From contig JANWHF010000114.1 in NCBI GenBank assembly GCA_025450555.1, positions 1 through 5,921 on the forward strand: DNA of 5,921 nt, read 5' to 3'. The DNA is from Tepidisphaeraceae bacterium (GTDB lineage Bacteria > Planctomycetota > Phycisphaerae > Tepidisphaerales > Tepidisphaeraceae). This document shows positions 1-4,545 of the stretch, one piece after another (within the stretch, counting starts at the first letter, position 1; each line of letters begins with the position of its first letter). The notes beneath the pieces were generated by a model, which saw nothing but the letters and a program-made list of their open reading frames with translations, did not search any database and was not told where the DNA came from. Position numbers and translations under genes: made by a program.

Positions 1-2
1 AT

Positions 3-26
3 TCACAGCCTGGAAGGCTGTGCTAC
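3..26 (-). repeat. GTAG-headed REP-like palindromic unit (single copy)
   Basis: Read on the minus strand, this 24-bp unit starts with GTAG and is followed by a perfect 7-bp stem (CACAGCC with GGCTGTG) around the loop TTCCA, then a final A. The same unit occurs twice more near the right edge of the window (5641-5664 and 5672-5695), differing only at one stem base pair. A GTAG tetranucleotide 5' of a short palindrome is the known hallmark of REP elements mobilised by RAYT (IS200/IS605-like Y1) transposases. The assignment here is by resemblance, and no RAYT gene is in view. It begins three bases past the rnc stop codon, so the hairpin would sit in the rnc mRNA 3' end. There is no T-run, so it is not a standard terminator. 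Any inverted partner to the left lies outside the window. Confidence 0.8.
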
Positions 27-29
27 AAA

Positions 30-761
30 TCACTCATCCCCCGTCACATCATTAAACGCCTCGTCCACTTCCTTTTCATCCAGCACCCCCAATTCTTCCA
101 GCGCCAATAGGGCGGCTTTCTGCTCCGCCATCTTTTTGTTGGGTCCCCATGCACTGGCGAACCGCCGGCCGTCCACCATCACGGAAACTTCAAAACATTT
201 GCTGTGATCCGGCCCCTTCTCATCCAGCAGCTCGTAAATGGGCGTCGAGCCCAGTTCCTTTTGCGCGTGCTGCTGAAGCAGGGCCTTGAAATTCTGCTGA
301 TGGGCATTGGCGGCAATCGCGTCGGCTTTGGTCGTCATCGTTCTCAGCACAAATTCCTTGACCGTTTCAAAACCGCCGTCCAGATAAATTGCCGCCACGA
401 TTGATTCATACACCGCCGCCGCCAGGCTGCTGGGCATGCTGTTGCGCGAGCTGATGCCTTTGCCGATCACGAGCAGTTCCGTCAGGCCGAATTCATCAGA
501 CACCTCGGCGCAGGTGCGGCGTGAGACGACTGCCGACTTCACCTTGGTCAGATCGCCTTCCTGGTACTCTGGGAATTTCGCATACAGGTATTCGCAGATG
601 ATCAAATCGAGCACCGCATCGCCCAGAAACTCCATGCGCTCGTTGCTGTTGAGTCGATTGTCGGCAATGGAGGCATGCGTCAGCGCTTCCTTCAGCAGGT
701 TGGGGTTTTTGAATTGGTAGCCGAGCGCTTGCTCGGCCCGTTCACGGGCTTCCTGATTCAC
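30..761 (-). CDS. rnc: Ribonuclease III
   Basis: Double-strand-specific endoribonuclease that processes rRNA precursors and structured mRNAs in the cytoplasm. The 243-residue length is close to the usual 220-250. The catalytic domain (about residues 5-150) carries the family signature NERMEFLGDAV at 40-50, supplying E41, E44 and D48, with E68 in EGD and E119 in YES. The dsRNA-binding domain (about 157-225) includes GPDHSKCFEV and the helix KKMAEQKAALLALEEL. Oddity: aligning on E119 and the downstream YLDGG at fixed spacing, the residue equivalent to E. coli Asp114, a metal ligand, is Ala116 (codon GCG at 414-416). The start is GTG, because an in-frame TGA at 774-776 leaves no earlier start and the signature motif lies soon after. 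The ribosome site is weak (GAGAG about 10 bases upstream). A perfect 6-bp hairpin (721-736) lies early in the coding region. No era or acpP neighbour is seen. Family identity is certain; full activity is inferred. Confidence 0.97.
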   Translation of the reverse strand: MNQEARERAEQALGYQFKNPNLLKEALTHASIADNRLNSNERMEFLGDAVLDLIICEYLYAKFPEYQEGDLTKVKSAVVSRRTCAEVSDEFGLTELLVIGKGISSRNSMPSSLAAAVYESIVAAIYLDGGFETVKEFVLRTMTTKADAIAANAHQQNFKALLQQHAQKELGSTPIYELLDEKGPDHSKCFEVSVMVDGRRFASAWGPNKKMAEQKAALLALEELGVLDEKEVDEAFNDVTGDE

Positions 762-867
762 GCGGTGGTTCTCTCAAAGTGAGTTTGACAATCGATCGAA
801 CACAGGCTGGGCGCGGAACTGCGCCGCCCTAATGGATGGGTGGATTCTCAAAAATTCAGGAATGCGG

Positions 868-924
868 GTTTTTGTGATTGGGCCTCTCGACCGCTCCGCC
901 GGGCGGAATGCCAATCAGAAAAAC
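868..924. repeat. Imperfect inverted repeat in the rnc upstream region
   Basis: The left arm 868-881 (GTTTTTGTGATTGG) is the reverse complement of the right arm 911-924 (CCAATCAGAAAAAC) at 13 of 14 positions; the single exception is a G facing G. The 29-base middle contains a second small palindrome, TCCGCC at 895-900 facing GGCGGA at 902-907. If rnc is transcribed from the candidate promoter at 981-1009, the whole structure lies in the rnc 5' leader and would fold into a long stem in the mRNA. The T-run precedes the stem on both strands, so it does not read as an intrinsic terminator. It could also be a remnant of a small mobile palindrome. Confidence 0.6.
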
Positions 925-980
925 GGGAACTCCCAAACGTTCATCGCAAGGCCCATCTCCAAGCCTGCAATACATTTAGA

Positions 981-1009
981 AATCTATAAAAGGACCCCAA
1001 AAGTGTCAA
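981..1009 (-). promoter_or_regulatory. Candidate sigma70-type promoter for rnc
   Basis: On the minus strand a perfect -35 box TTGACA (1004-1009) is followed after 17 bases by TAGATT (981-986), which matches the -10 consensus at four of six positions. An overlapping TATAGA (983-988) gives a 15-base spacer instead. Transcription would start near 974 and give rnc a leader of roughly 210 bases. The assignment rests on consensus matching only, and promoter rules in this lineage are poorly known to me. Confidence 0.45.
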
Positions 1010-1128
1010 CTGTAAAGTGGCTGTTCACTCTGCTTCCAATGCGCCGTAAATTGCATTCGCAAAGAAGAGGACGTTCCCAATTTTAAGGCTTTTTCATAGC
1101 CTGCACCTGGATTGAAGAAAGAATCGCG

Positions 1129-1149
1129 ATGCGAGTAAATGTTCAATGA
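1129..1149 (+). other. Possible six-codon leader ORF overlapping the next start codon
   Basis: ATG at 1129 opens a frame of six codons (MRVNVQ) ending in TGA at 1147-1149, which overlaps the ATG at 1146 as ATGA. A purine-rich stretch GAAGAAAG (1114-1121) lies seven bases upstream of this small start, while the ATG at 1146 has only a weak ribosome site of its own (GCGAG at 1131-1135). This layout would suit translational coupling. Chance occurrence of so short a frame is quite possible, so the call is tentative. Confidence 0.25.
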
Positions 1150-1805
1150 CCGTCCACACCGCCGGCGACGAAAGCGAGGAATGGGCCAATGCCCTCACTC
1201 ATGCCATCGGCTTCATCGGTGCGATGGCCGGCGCGGCAATGGTCATCGATGCGGCGGCGCAGCACGGCGGCCCCTGGCAGATTCGCGGATGCGCAATTTA
1301 CGGCGCTACGCTGATCGCAGTTTATGCCTTTTCCACGCTCTCCCATATCGTGAGCGGCGCCAAGGCTCGCTACATGTTGCGCATGCTCGACCAGGCGATG
1401 ATCTTCCTTTTCATCGCCGGCTCTTACACGCCCATCGCCCTGGCCTGGCTTCGCACGCCAACCTGGTGGATCTTTCATTCGCTGCTCTGGGCCATCGCGG
1501 TGGCGGGATTCGTTTCCAAGATCGCGTTTGGACATCGCGTGGAACTCGGCAGCGTTTCCACCACGATCTACATCATCCTCGGCTGGATGCCGATGCTGGC
1601 CTTCTGGCCGATGCTCAAGGCGACTCCCGGCGCGCTGATGTTCTGGATCGTGATGGGTGGCGTCTGCTATTCAATCGGCCTGGTTTTCTTCTGCTACGAC
1701 TGCCGAATCCGATATTTTCATGCTGCCTGGCATACGCTGGTGATGGCGGGAACGCTTTGCCACTTCATTGGCATCTTCCATTATTGCACGGCAGCGCATG
1801 CGTGA
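1146..1805 (+). CDS. trhA: Hemolysin III / TrhA (PAQR superfamily) integral membrane protein
   Basis: A 219-residue protein of the usual length for the bacterial hemolysin III family, predicted to have about seven membrane-spanning helices in the cytoplasmic membrane. Family motifs run in order: E-x-x-N-x-x-TH near residues 12-19, STLSHIVSG (63-71, with H67), LDQAMIFLFIAGSYTP (81-96, with D82), and the C-terminal FHAAWHTLVMAGTLCHFIGI (191-210, with H192, H196 and H206). These histidines and the aspartate match the putative metal-binding and hydrolase-like site of PAQR proteins. Despite the name, most members are not proven hemolysins; a role in membrane homeostasis is the usual suggestion, and the substrate is unknown. 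The ATG at 1146 is chosen because it precedes the first conserved motif directly; the frame from ATG 1139 is a different reading frame. The gene ends four bases before the stop codon of the opposing transporter gene. Confidence 0.93.
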   Translation: MTVHTAGDESEEWANALTHAIGFIGAMAGAAMVIDAAAQHGGPWQIRGCAIYGATLIAVYAFSTLSHIVSGAKARYMLRMLDQAMIFLFIAGSYTPIALAWLRTPTWWIFHSLLWAIAVAGFVSKIAFGHRVELGSVSTTIYIILGWMPMLAFWPMLKATPGALMFWIVMGGVCYSIGLVFFCYDCRIRYFHAAWHTLVMAGTLCHFIGIFHYCTAAHA

Positions 1806-1809
1806 TTGA

Positions 1810-2694
1810 TCACATATCCTCTCCCCCGCCGCCGGCCATGACTTGGGCATGATTCAGGACCGCGACGAGTGTTACACCGCCGATGATATTTCCAATTAAC
1901 GCTGGCAGGAGGAAACCGATCAGCCAGATCACAAACGATTTTTCCCCGATCATGACGATGTAGAGCGTCTCCACCGCGCCGGCAATGACATGACTGAAAT
2001 CTCCCAGACCCACCAGGTAAGTCAACAGGATAATCACCAGCACGCGGAAGCTTTCGGCAAACGGAAGCAGCCAGACCATCAGGGCAATCAGCCAGCCGCC
2101 AAAAATCCCACGCAAAAGGACGGTGCCGAAGCCATGCAGCATCGCATGATGCCCTAAAGCGGCAAAGGCTGCGCGCGATTCGGAATCGAAGGCACTGGAA
2201 TGGCTGACCACTGCCGCAAAGGCGGCTGTGCCGATGACGTTGGCGATGAAGACGACGATCCAGAGCCGGGTGATATTCCAGAATTTGTCCCATGATCGAT
2301 CAGTCAGCCAAGGCAGGATGACCGTCAGCGTATTCTCGGTAAAAAGTTGCTGGCGACCCAGGACGACGATCAGGAATCCCATGCTGTAGCCCAGCTTTGA
2401 AATCAGCGTCGCCCAACTTGCCTCCGGCAGATGTGCCTTGAGCAGCCCCTCCGCTACAAGTGAAAAGCCCATCGACAGCCCCGCCGCCACGCCCGACCAC
2501 CACAGCGCCGAGCTCGGGCGCTTCAGTTCATCGAGACCTTCCTTGCAGATTGCCTTGTAGACGATCGTGCCGCTGGGCGAGCGACGCTGCTCGATTTCCT
2601 CTTCGTGATTCGCCTTCTCCGACTCTTCCTGGCTTTGCGATTCGCCAGATCCATCCGACTCAGCCTGCTGTCCGTGTTCTTCCAATCGAGCCAT
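1810..2694 (-). CDS. Formate/nitrite transporter (FNT) family protein, YfdC-like
   Basis: A 294-residue membrane protein resembling E. coli YfdC, an FNT-family member of uncertain substrate; FNT proteins form pentameric channels for small monovalent anions. Residues 1-40 form a hydrophilic, E/S/Q-rich cytoplasmic tail ending in EEEIEQRRSP, as YfdC also has. About six membrane segments follow, roughly at 64-84, 101-126, 142-165, 193-212, 217-238 and 255-280. Family landmarks are AAGLSMGFSLVAEGL (70-84), GRQQLFTENT (113-122), GDFSHVIAGAVE (231-242, with H235 in the position of the FNT pore histidine) and GNIIGG (268-273). The start at 2694 is supported by GAGGAAGG at 2706-2713, spaced 11 bases away across a possible hairpin stem. 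The lipase-like gene lies 108 bases upstream on the same strand. Subfamily identity is firm from recalled sequence similarity; the transported ion is not known. Confidence 0.94.
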   Translation of the reverse strand: MARLEEHGQQAESDGSGESQSQEESEKANHEEEIEQRRSPSGTIVYKAICKEGLDELKRPSSALWWSGVAAGLSMGFSLVAEGLLKAHLPEASWATLISKLGYSMGFLIVVLGRQQLFTENTLTVILPWLTDRSWDKFWNITRLWIVVFIANVIGTAAFAAVVSHSSAFDSESRAAFAALGHHAMLHGFGTVLLRGIFGGWLIALMVWLLPFAESFRVLVIILLTYLVGLGDFSHVIAGAVETLYIVMIGEKSFVIWLIGFLLPALIGNIIGGVTLVAVLNHAQVMAGGGGEDM

Positions 2695-2698
2695 GACA

Positions 2699-2722
2699 TC
2701 GCCAGCCTTCCTCGTCTGGCGA
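2699..2722 (-). promoter_or_regulatory. Hairpin presenting the transporter ribosome binding site in its loop
   Basis: In the mRNA a perfect 7-bp stem, UCGCCAG paired with CUGGCGA, encloses the 10-base loop ACGAGGAAGG, which contains the Shine-Dalgarno sequence. The stem ends four bases before the AUG at 2694. The linear spacing between GGAAGG and the start (11 bases) is longer than usual, and folding the stem would bring them closer. A second AUG (2697-2699) overlaps the stem base but belongs to a shadow frame. Whether the hairpin regulates translation is inference. Confidence 0.4.
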
Positions 2723-2802
2723 CATCACCATAACGTTTGTCAAGATTCTCGGGGAATTGCGGAAATGCGCGTGCGTGCCTGAGCCTGATGCTCGTGGATA
2801 AC

Positions 2803-2847
2803 TCAGGGTCTCCCTGATCGCCTGTCCCCGACAGGCTCGCCGTGAGC
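2803..2847. repeat. Cluster of adjacent palindromes at the hydrolase 3' end
   Basis: Two perfect inverted repeats sit side by side: TCAGGG and CCCTGA around TCT (2803-2817), and GCCTGTC and GACAGGC around CCC (2820-2836). A weaker 4-bp stem GCTC/GAGC follows (2835-2847). The first palindrome contains the stop codon of the minus-strand hydrolase, and the second encodes its last residues. There is no T-run after the hairpins on either strand, so a standard intrinsic terminator is unlikely. The cluster could stabilise the mRNA 3' end or be an inserted mobile palindrome. Confidence 0.65.
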
Positions 2848-3723
2848 AACGATCCATTGGAGAATCTCGGAGAATACCGTTTCTCTTTGCGATTCGCGTA
2901 ACAGTTCATGGCGCATCGCCGGATAGGTTTCAAAACGTTTGTCGGCCGAAGCGGCGCGCTCGAAAAACATCTTTGCCCCTTCCATATCGGCAATCTGGTC
3001 CTGGCCGCCCGCAAGGATCAGTAACGGCAACAGGAACTGATTGGCTCGACTGATTACGCCTTCCTGAGCTTTCAGCATGCCCAGGTACCAGCGCGGCGTC
3101 GCCACTCGCCCACGAAAGACGTCTTCACGACTTTCCTGAATCATGGCCGGATCGGAAGACATGAGCTGTTCATCGAGCCCGGTGCCGAAGGCCATCCATG
3201 GAACCACCGGGTTGGAGACGCGAGCCGCCCAAAGCTTCCATCGCGGAACGGAAAGCCCGCTGCGCAGAAATGGCGAAGTTAAAATACAGCCGCGCACGCC
3301 GGGCAAATATCGCTCCGCTTCAAGTCCCGCGGCGGCAAGGATCAATCCGCCGTGGCTGTGGCCAAGGACAAACGTTTGTCCTGCTTCGGCTTTCTCGACG
3401 GCGACGCGATCTAAAAGAACTCGCATATCGTCGAAATAATCCGTCCATCGCCGGACGAATCCGCGCCGCCCCTGGGCGCGCCCCTGGCCGCGGAGGTCGA
3501 TGGCATGGCAGCCGACGCCGCGCTGCGCCATCCATTGCATGACATGGACATAGCGTCCGCCGTGGTCTCCGTAGCCGTGTACGATCGCGAGATGGGCGAA
3601 AGTGTCGCTGGCCGACGCGGGCTTTATTGAGCGACAGTAGAGAATGGCATCATTCCCGGCGCAAGGCTCTTCGGCGCTTACGGTTTCGCACAAGTGTTGC
3701 GGGCTGCCCTTGCTTTCGTCCAT
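2803..3723 (-). CDS. Alpha/beta hydrolase, monoglyceride lipase / lysophospholipase type
   Basis: A 306-residue probably cytosolic serine hydrolase of the Hydrolase_4 (serine aminopeptidase S33-like) family, which includes monoacylglycerol lipases and PldB-type lysophospholipases. The oxyanion-hole motif HGYGDHGGRY (49-58) resembles the family HGxGEHSGRY, followed by DLRGQGRAQGRRGFV (76-90). The nucleophile elbow is GHSHGG (121-126, Ser123). The other triad residues are Asp242 in GGQDQIAD and His272 in AMRHELL. All three catalytic residues are present, so it should be active on an ester, but the substrate cannot be read from the sequence. No signal peptide is seen. The start at 3723 lacks a clear Shine-Dalgarno sequence, and no promoter is evident in the 42 bases between it and the HU terminator. 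The C-terminal residues GEPVGDRRSGRP are encoded largely by a palindrome cluster and are probably a non-conserved tail. The FNT gene follows 108 bases downstream on the same strand. Confidence 0.93.
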   Translation of the reverse strand: MDESKGSPQHLCETVSAEEPCAGNDAILYCRSIKPASASDTFAHLAIVHGYGDHGGRYVHVMQWMAQRGVGCHAIDLRGQGRAQGRRGFVRRWTDYFDDMRVLLDRVAVEKAEAGQTFVLGHSHGGLILAAAGLEAERYLPGVRGCILTSPFLRSGLSVPRWKLWAARVSNPVVPWMAFGTGLDEQLMSSDPAMIQESREDVFRGRVATPRWYLGMLKAQEGVISRANQFLLPLLILAGGQDQIADMEGAKMFFERAASADKRFETYPAMRHELLRESQRETVFSEILQWIVAHGEPVGDRRSGRP

Positions 3724-3765
3724 GGTTATTCTGCAAGTCGGCTAATCTCTCGGCCGGCCGTTACG

Positions 3766-3797
3766 AAAAACACCCCCGGCGCACAGCCGAGGGTGTT
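3766..3797 (-). terminator. Intrinsic terminator of the HU gene
   Basis: Read on the minus strand, AACACCC (3791-3797) and CGGC (3786-3789) pair with GCCG (3777-3780) and GGGTGTT (3769-3775) around a 5-base loop, with one mismatch. The stem runs straight into TTTTT (3766-3770). It lies 33 bases past the HU stop codon and upstream of the hydrolase start, so it should separate the two transcripts, unless read-through feeds the hydrolase gene. Confidence 0.88.
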
Positions 3798-3830
3798 GTC
3801 GTATCGGAGTGAAAAATCGTCGCGAAAAGT

Positions 3831-4148
3831 TTACTTCGCGAAATCCTTCAGCGCCTTGAGCGCGCGAACCTTGATGACGCGACGCGCCGGCTTGGCCTTG
3901 AACATCGTCTCCTGCTTCGTGAAAGGATTGATGCCCTTGCGTGCCTTGGTGGCCGGCTTGTTGATCACCATGATCTTCATGAGGCCCGGAACGGCAAACA
4001 CGCCCGGCCCCTTCTTGCCTACAGCCGACTTGATCTGATCGGACAGCGCTTCAAAAACCGACTTCACCTGCTTGCGCGAAAGTTGGGTGGAATTGGCGAT
4101 TCCATCGATGATTTCGCTCTTGCTGGCGGGTTTGGCGGAAGTGGCCAT
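3831..4148 (-). CDS. HU-family (planctomycete-type) DNA-binding protein
   Basis: Small basic histone-like protein of 105 residues that would bind and bend chromosomal DNA as a dimer. The N-terminal helices (about 9-45, KSEIIDGIANSTQLSRKQVKSVFEALSDQI) match the HU dimerisation fold. The beta-arm region includes GPGVFAVPGLMKI (47-59) and KGINPFTKQE (71-80), where P75 occupies the place of the HU DNA-intercalating proline. The tail KAKPARRVIKVRALKALKDF is strongly basic. It is longer than the 90-residue E. coli HU because of an N-terminal extension and a longer arm, a form I associate with Planctomycetota. The start at 4148 is set by AAGGAGA eight bases upstream; the frame stays open to an ATG at 4226, but that would translate the promoter and the ribosome site. 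It has its own promoter and terminator, so it is probably a strongly expressed single-gene unit. Confidence 0.95.
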   Translation of the reverse strand: MATSAKPASKSEIIDGIANSTQLSRKQVKSVFEALSDQIKSAVGKKGPGVFAVPGLMKIMVINKPATKARKGINPFTKQETMFKAKPARRVIKVRALKALKDFAK

Positions 4149-4156
4149 CGTGCTGT

Positions 4157-4163
4157 TCTCCTT
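4157..4163 (-). promoter_or_regulatory. Ribosome binding site of the HU gene
   Basis: AAGGAGA on the minus strand ends eight bases before the ATG at 4148. It is one of the strongest Shine-Dalgarno matches in the window and fixes the shorter start over the 26-residue longer open frame. Confidence 0.85.
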
Positions 4164-4197
4164 ACCTAAAAAGTGAGTGGGTCTCGATTCCCCGGTG

Positions 4198-4226
4198 TTT
4201 TTAGCGGAAAAAAAACAAAATCTCAA
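4198..4226 (-). promoter_or_regulatory. Candidate promoter of the HU gene
   Basis: On the minus strand TTGAGA (4221-4226, five of six consensus positions) is followed after 17 bases by TAAAAA (4198-4203, four of six). The spacer is T-rich. Transcription would start near 4190 and give a leader of about 40 bases ending in the strong ribosome site. Only consensus matching supports this. Confidence 0.5.
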
Positions 4227-4256
4227 GTTCTTCCGGGAAATTAACAGCTTTTTTCA

Positions 4257-4279
4257 CGTGGACAACCTGTGGACAACCT
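4257..4279. repeat. Tandem DnaA-box-like direct repeat upstream of HU
   Basis: TGGACAACCT occurs twice, at 4259-4268 and 4270-4279, with an 11-bp period, close to one helical turn. Each copy contains a 9-mer close to a DnaA box on the minus strand: TTGTCCACA (4268-4276) and TTGTCCACG (4257-4265). TTGTCCACA is the box form known from high-GC bacteria such as Streptomyces. An A/T-rich tract lies beside it (4208-4254). This could be a DnaA or other regulator site about 30-50 bp upstream of the HU promoter; evidence for an origin is weak, as no dnaA gene or box cluster is present. Confidence 0.4.
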
Positions 4280-4545
4280 CGGCAATTTCAGGCAAATCTA
4301 ATCCGGTCAGCAGATTGTGGGGACGTCGCATTCATCTTGGCCCCCTGCAAATATGCATATCGGTCGATGAACCATGCTTTGCCGCCAAATGATGAAAACA
4401 GCTTAAATTCAGGCCTTTTTTGAATGTTTAACGTCGGGGCTCTTTTCTCAAGCTTGACAAATTTGGGGCGTGAACGAAGCTACCGGCCATACATTTTGGG
4501 CCCTGGAGCACGGAGTTTTATTCCATAGCGTTAGAGGAGCTTTCC
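4280..4545. other. Remainder of the divergent HU / oxidoreductase intergenic region
   Basis: This part of the 397-bp gap has no credible gene. It contains a perfect 10-bp palindrome ATATGCATAT (4351-4360) that could be an operator half-site pair, and a perfect TTGACA (4454-4459) on the plus strand, for which I find no good -10 box at normal spacing. The oxidoreductase ribosome site is GAGGAG at 4534-4539. A plus-strand open frame at 4177-4392 runs antisense through the HU promoter and has no family character. Confidence 0.5.
4454..4459 (+). promoter_or_regulatory. Possible -35 box for the Gfo/Idh/MocA gene
   Basis: TTGACA is a perfect -35 match 86 bases before the start codon, but the hexamers 16-18 bases downstream (around AAGCTA) are poor -10 matches. 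It may be coincidental or belong to a non-standard promoter. Confidence 0.2.

Larger units (their letters stand above)
762..1145. other. Divergent intergenic region between rnc and the hemolysin III-like gene
   Basis: This 384-bp gap separates two divergently transcribed genes. It holds a candidate minus-strand promoter (981-1009), a 57-bp imperfect inverted repeat (868-924) and a GC-rich hairpin at 809-829, with alternative stems GGGCG/CGCCC or GGCGC/GCGCC. A weak 5-bp stem AGGCT/AGCCT lies at 1086-1102. An open frame at 832-1086 on the plus strand has no ribosome site and no recognisable family character, so I do not call it a gene. I could not identify a convincing plus-strand promoter for the downstream gene; TATAAA at 985-990 has no matching -35 box. 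Confidence 0.7.

Noticed and set aside
801..810. CACAGGCTGG, a 10-bp match to one arm of the palindromic repeat.
   Set aside because: The GTAG head, the loop and the opposing arm are missing, so it cannot be separated from chance.
832..1086. 84-residue plus-strand open frame in the rnc/TrhA intergenic region.
   Set aside because: There is no ribosome site and no recognisable motif, and it runs through an inverted repeat and the candidate rnc promoter.
1139..1852. 237-residue plus-strand open frame over the TrhA-like gene.
   Set aside because: Its composition (R, H, P, L rich) is typical of a shifted frame in GC-rich coding DNA, and the frame starting at 1146 has clear family motifs.
2793..2801. 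Isolated DnaA-box-like TTATCCACG on the minus strand.
   Set aside because: A single 8-of-9 match is expected by chance at this scale and it has no partner nearby.
2523..3014. 163-residue minus-strand open frame across the hydrolase-FNT junction.
   Set aside because: It overlaps two clear genes in another frame; its K/R-rich end is simply the other frame of the E/S-rich transporter tail.
4149..4226. Longer HU protein starting at ATG 4226 (131 residues).
   Set aside because: The extra 26 residues are encoded by the candidate promoter and the strong ribosome site, are unlike HU, and the start at 4148 has an ideal AAGGAGA eight bases upstream.
4200..4330. Replication origin suggested by DnaA-like boxes and A/T-rich DNA.
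   Set aside because: Only two boxes are present and no dnaA, dnaN, gyrB, parAB or rpmH neighbour is seen; a regulatory site is a simpler reading.
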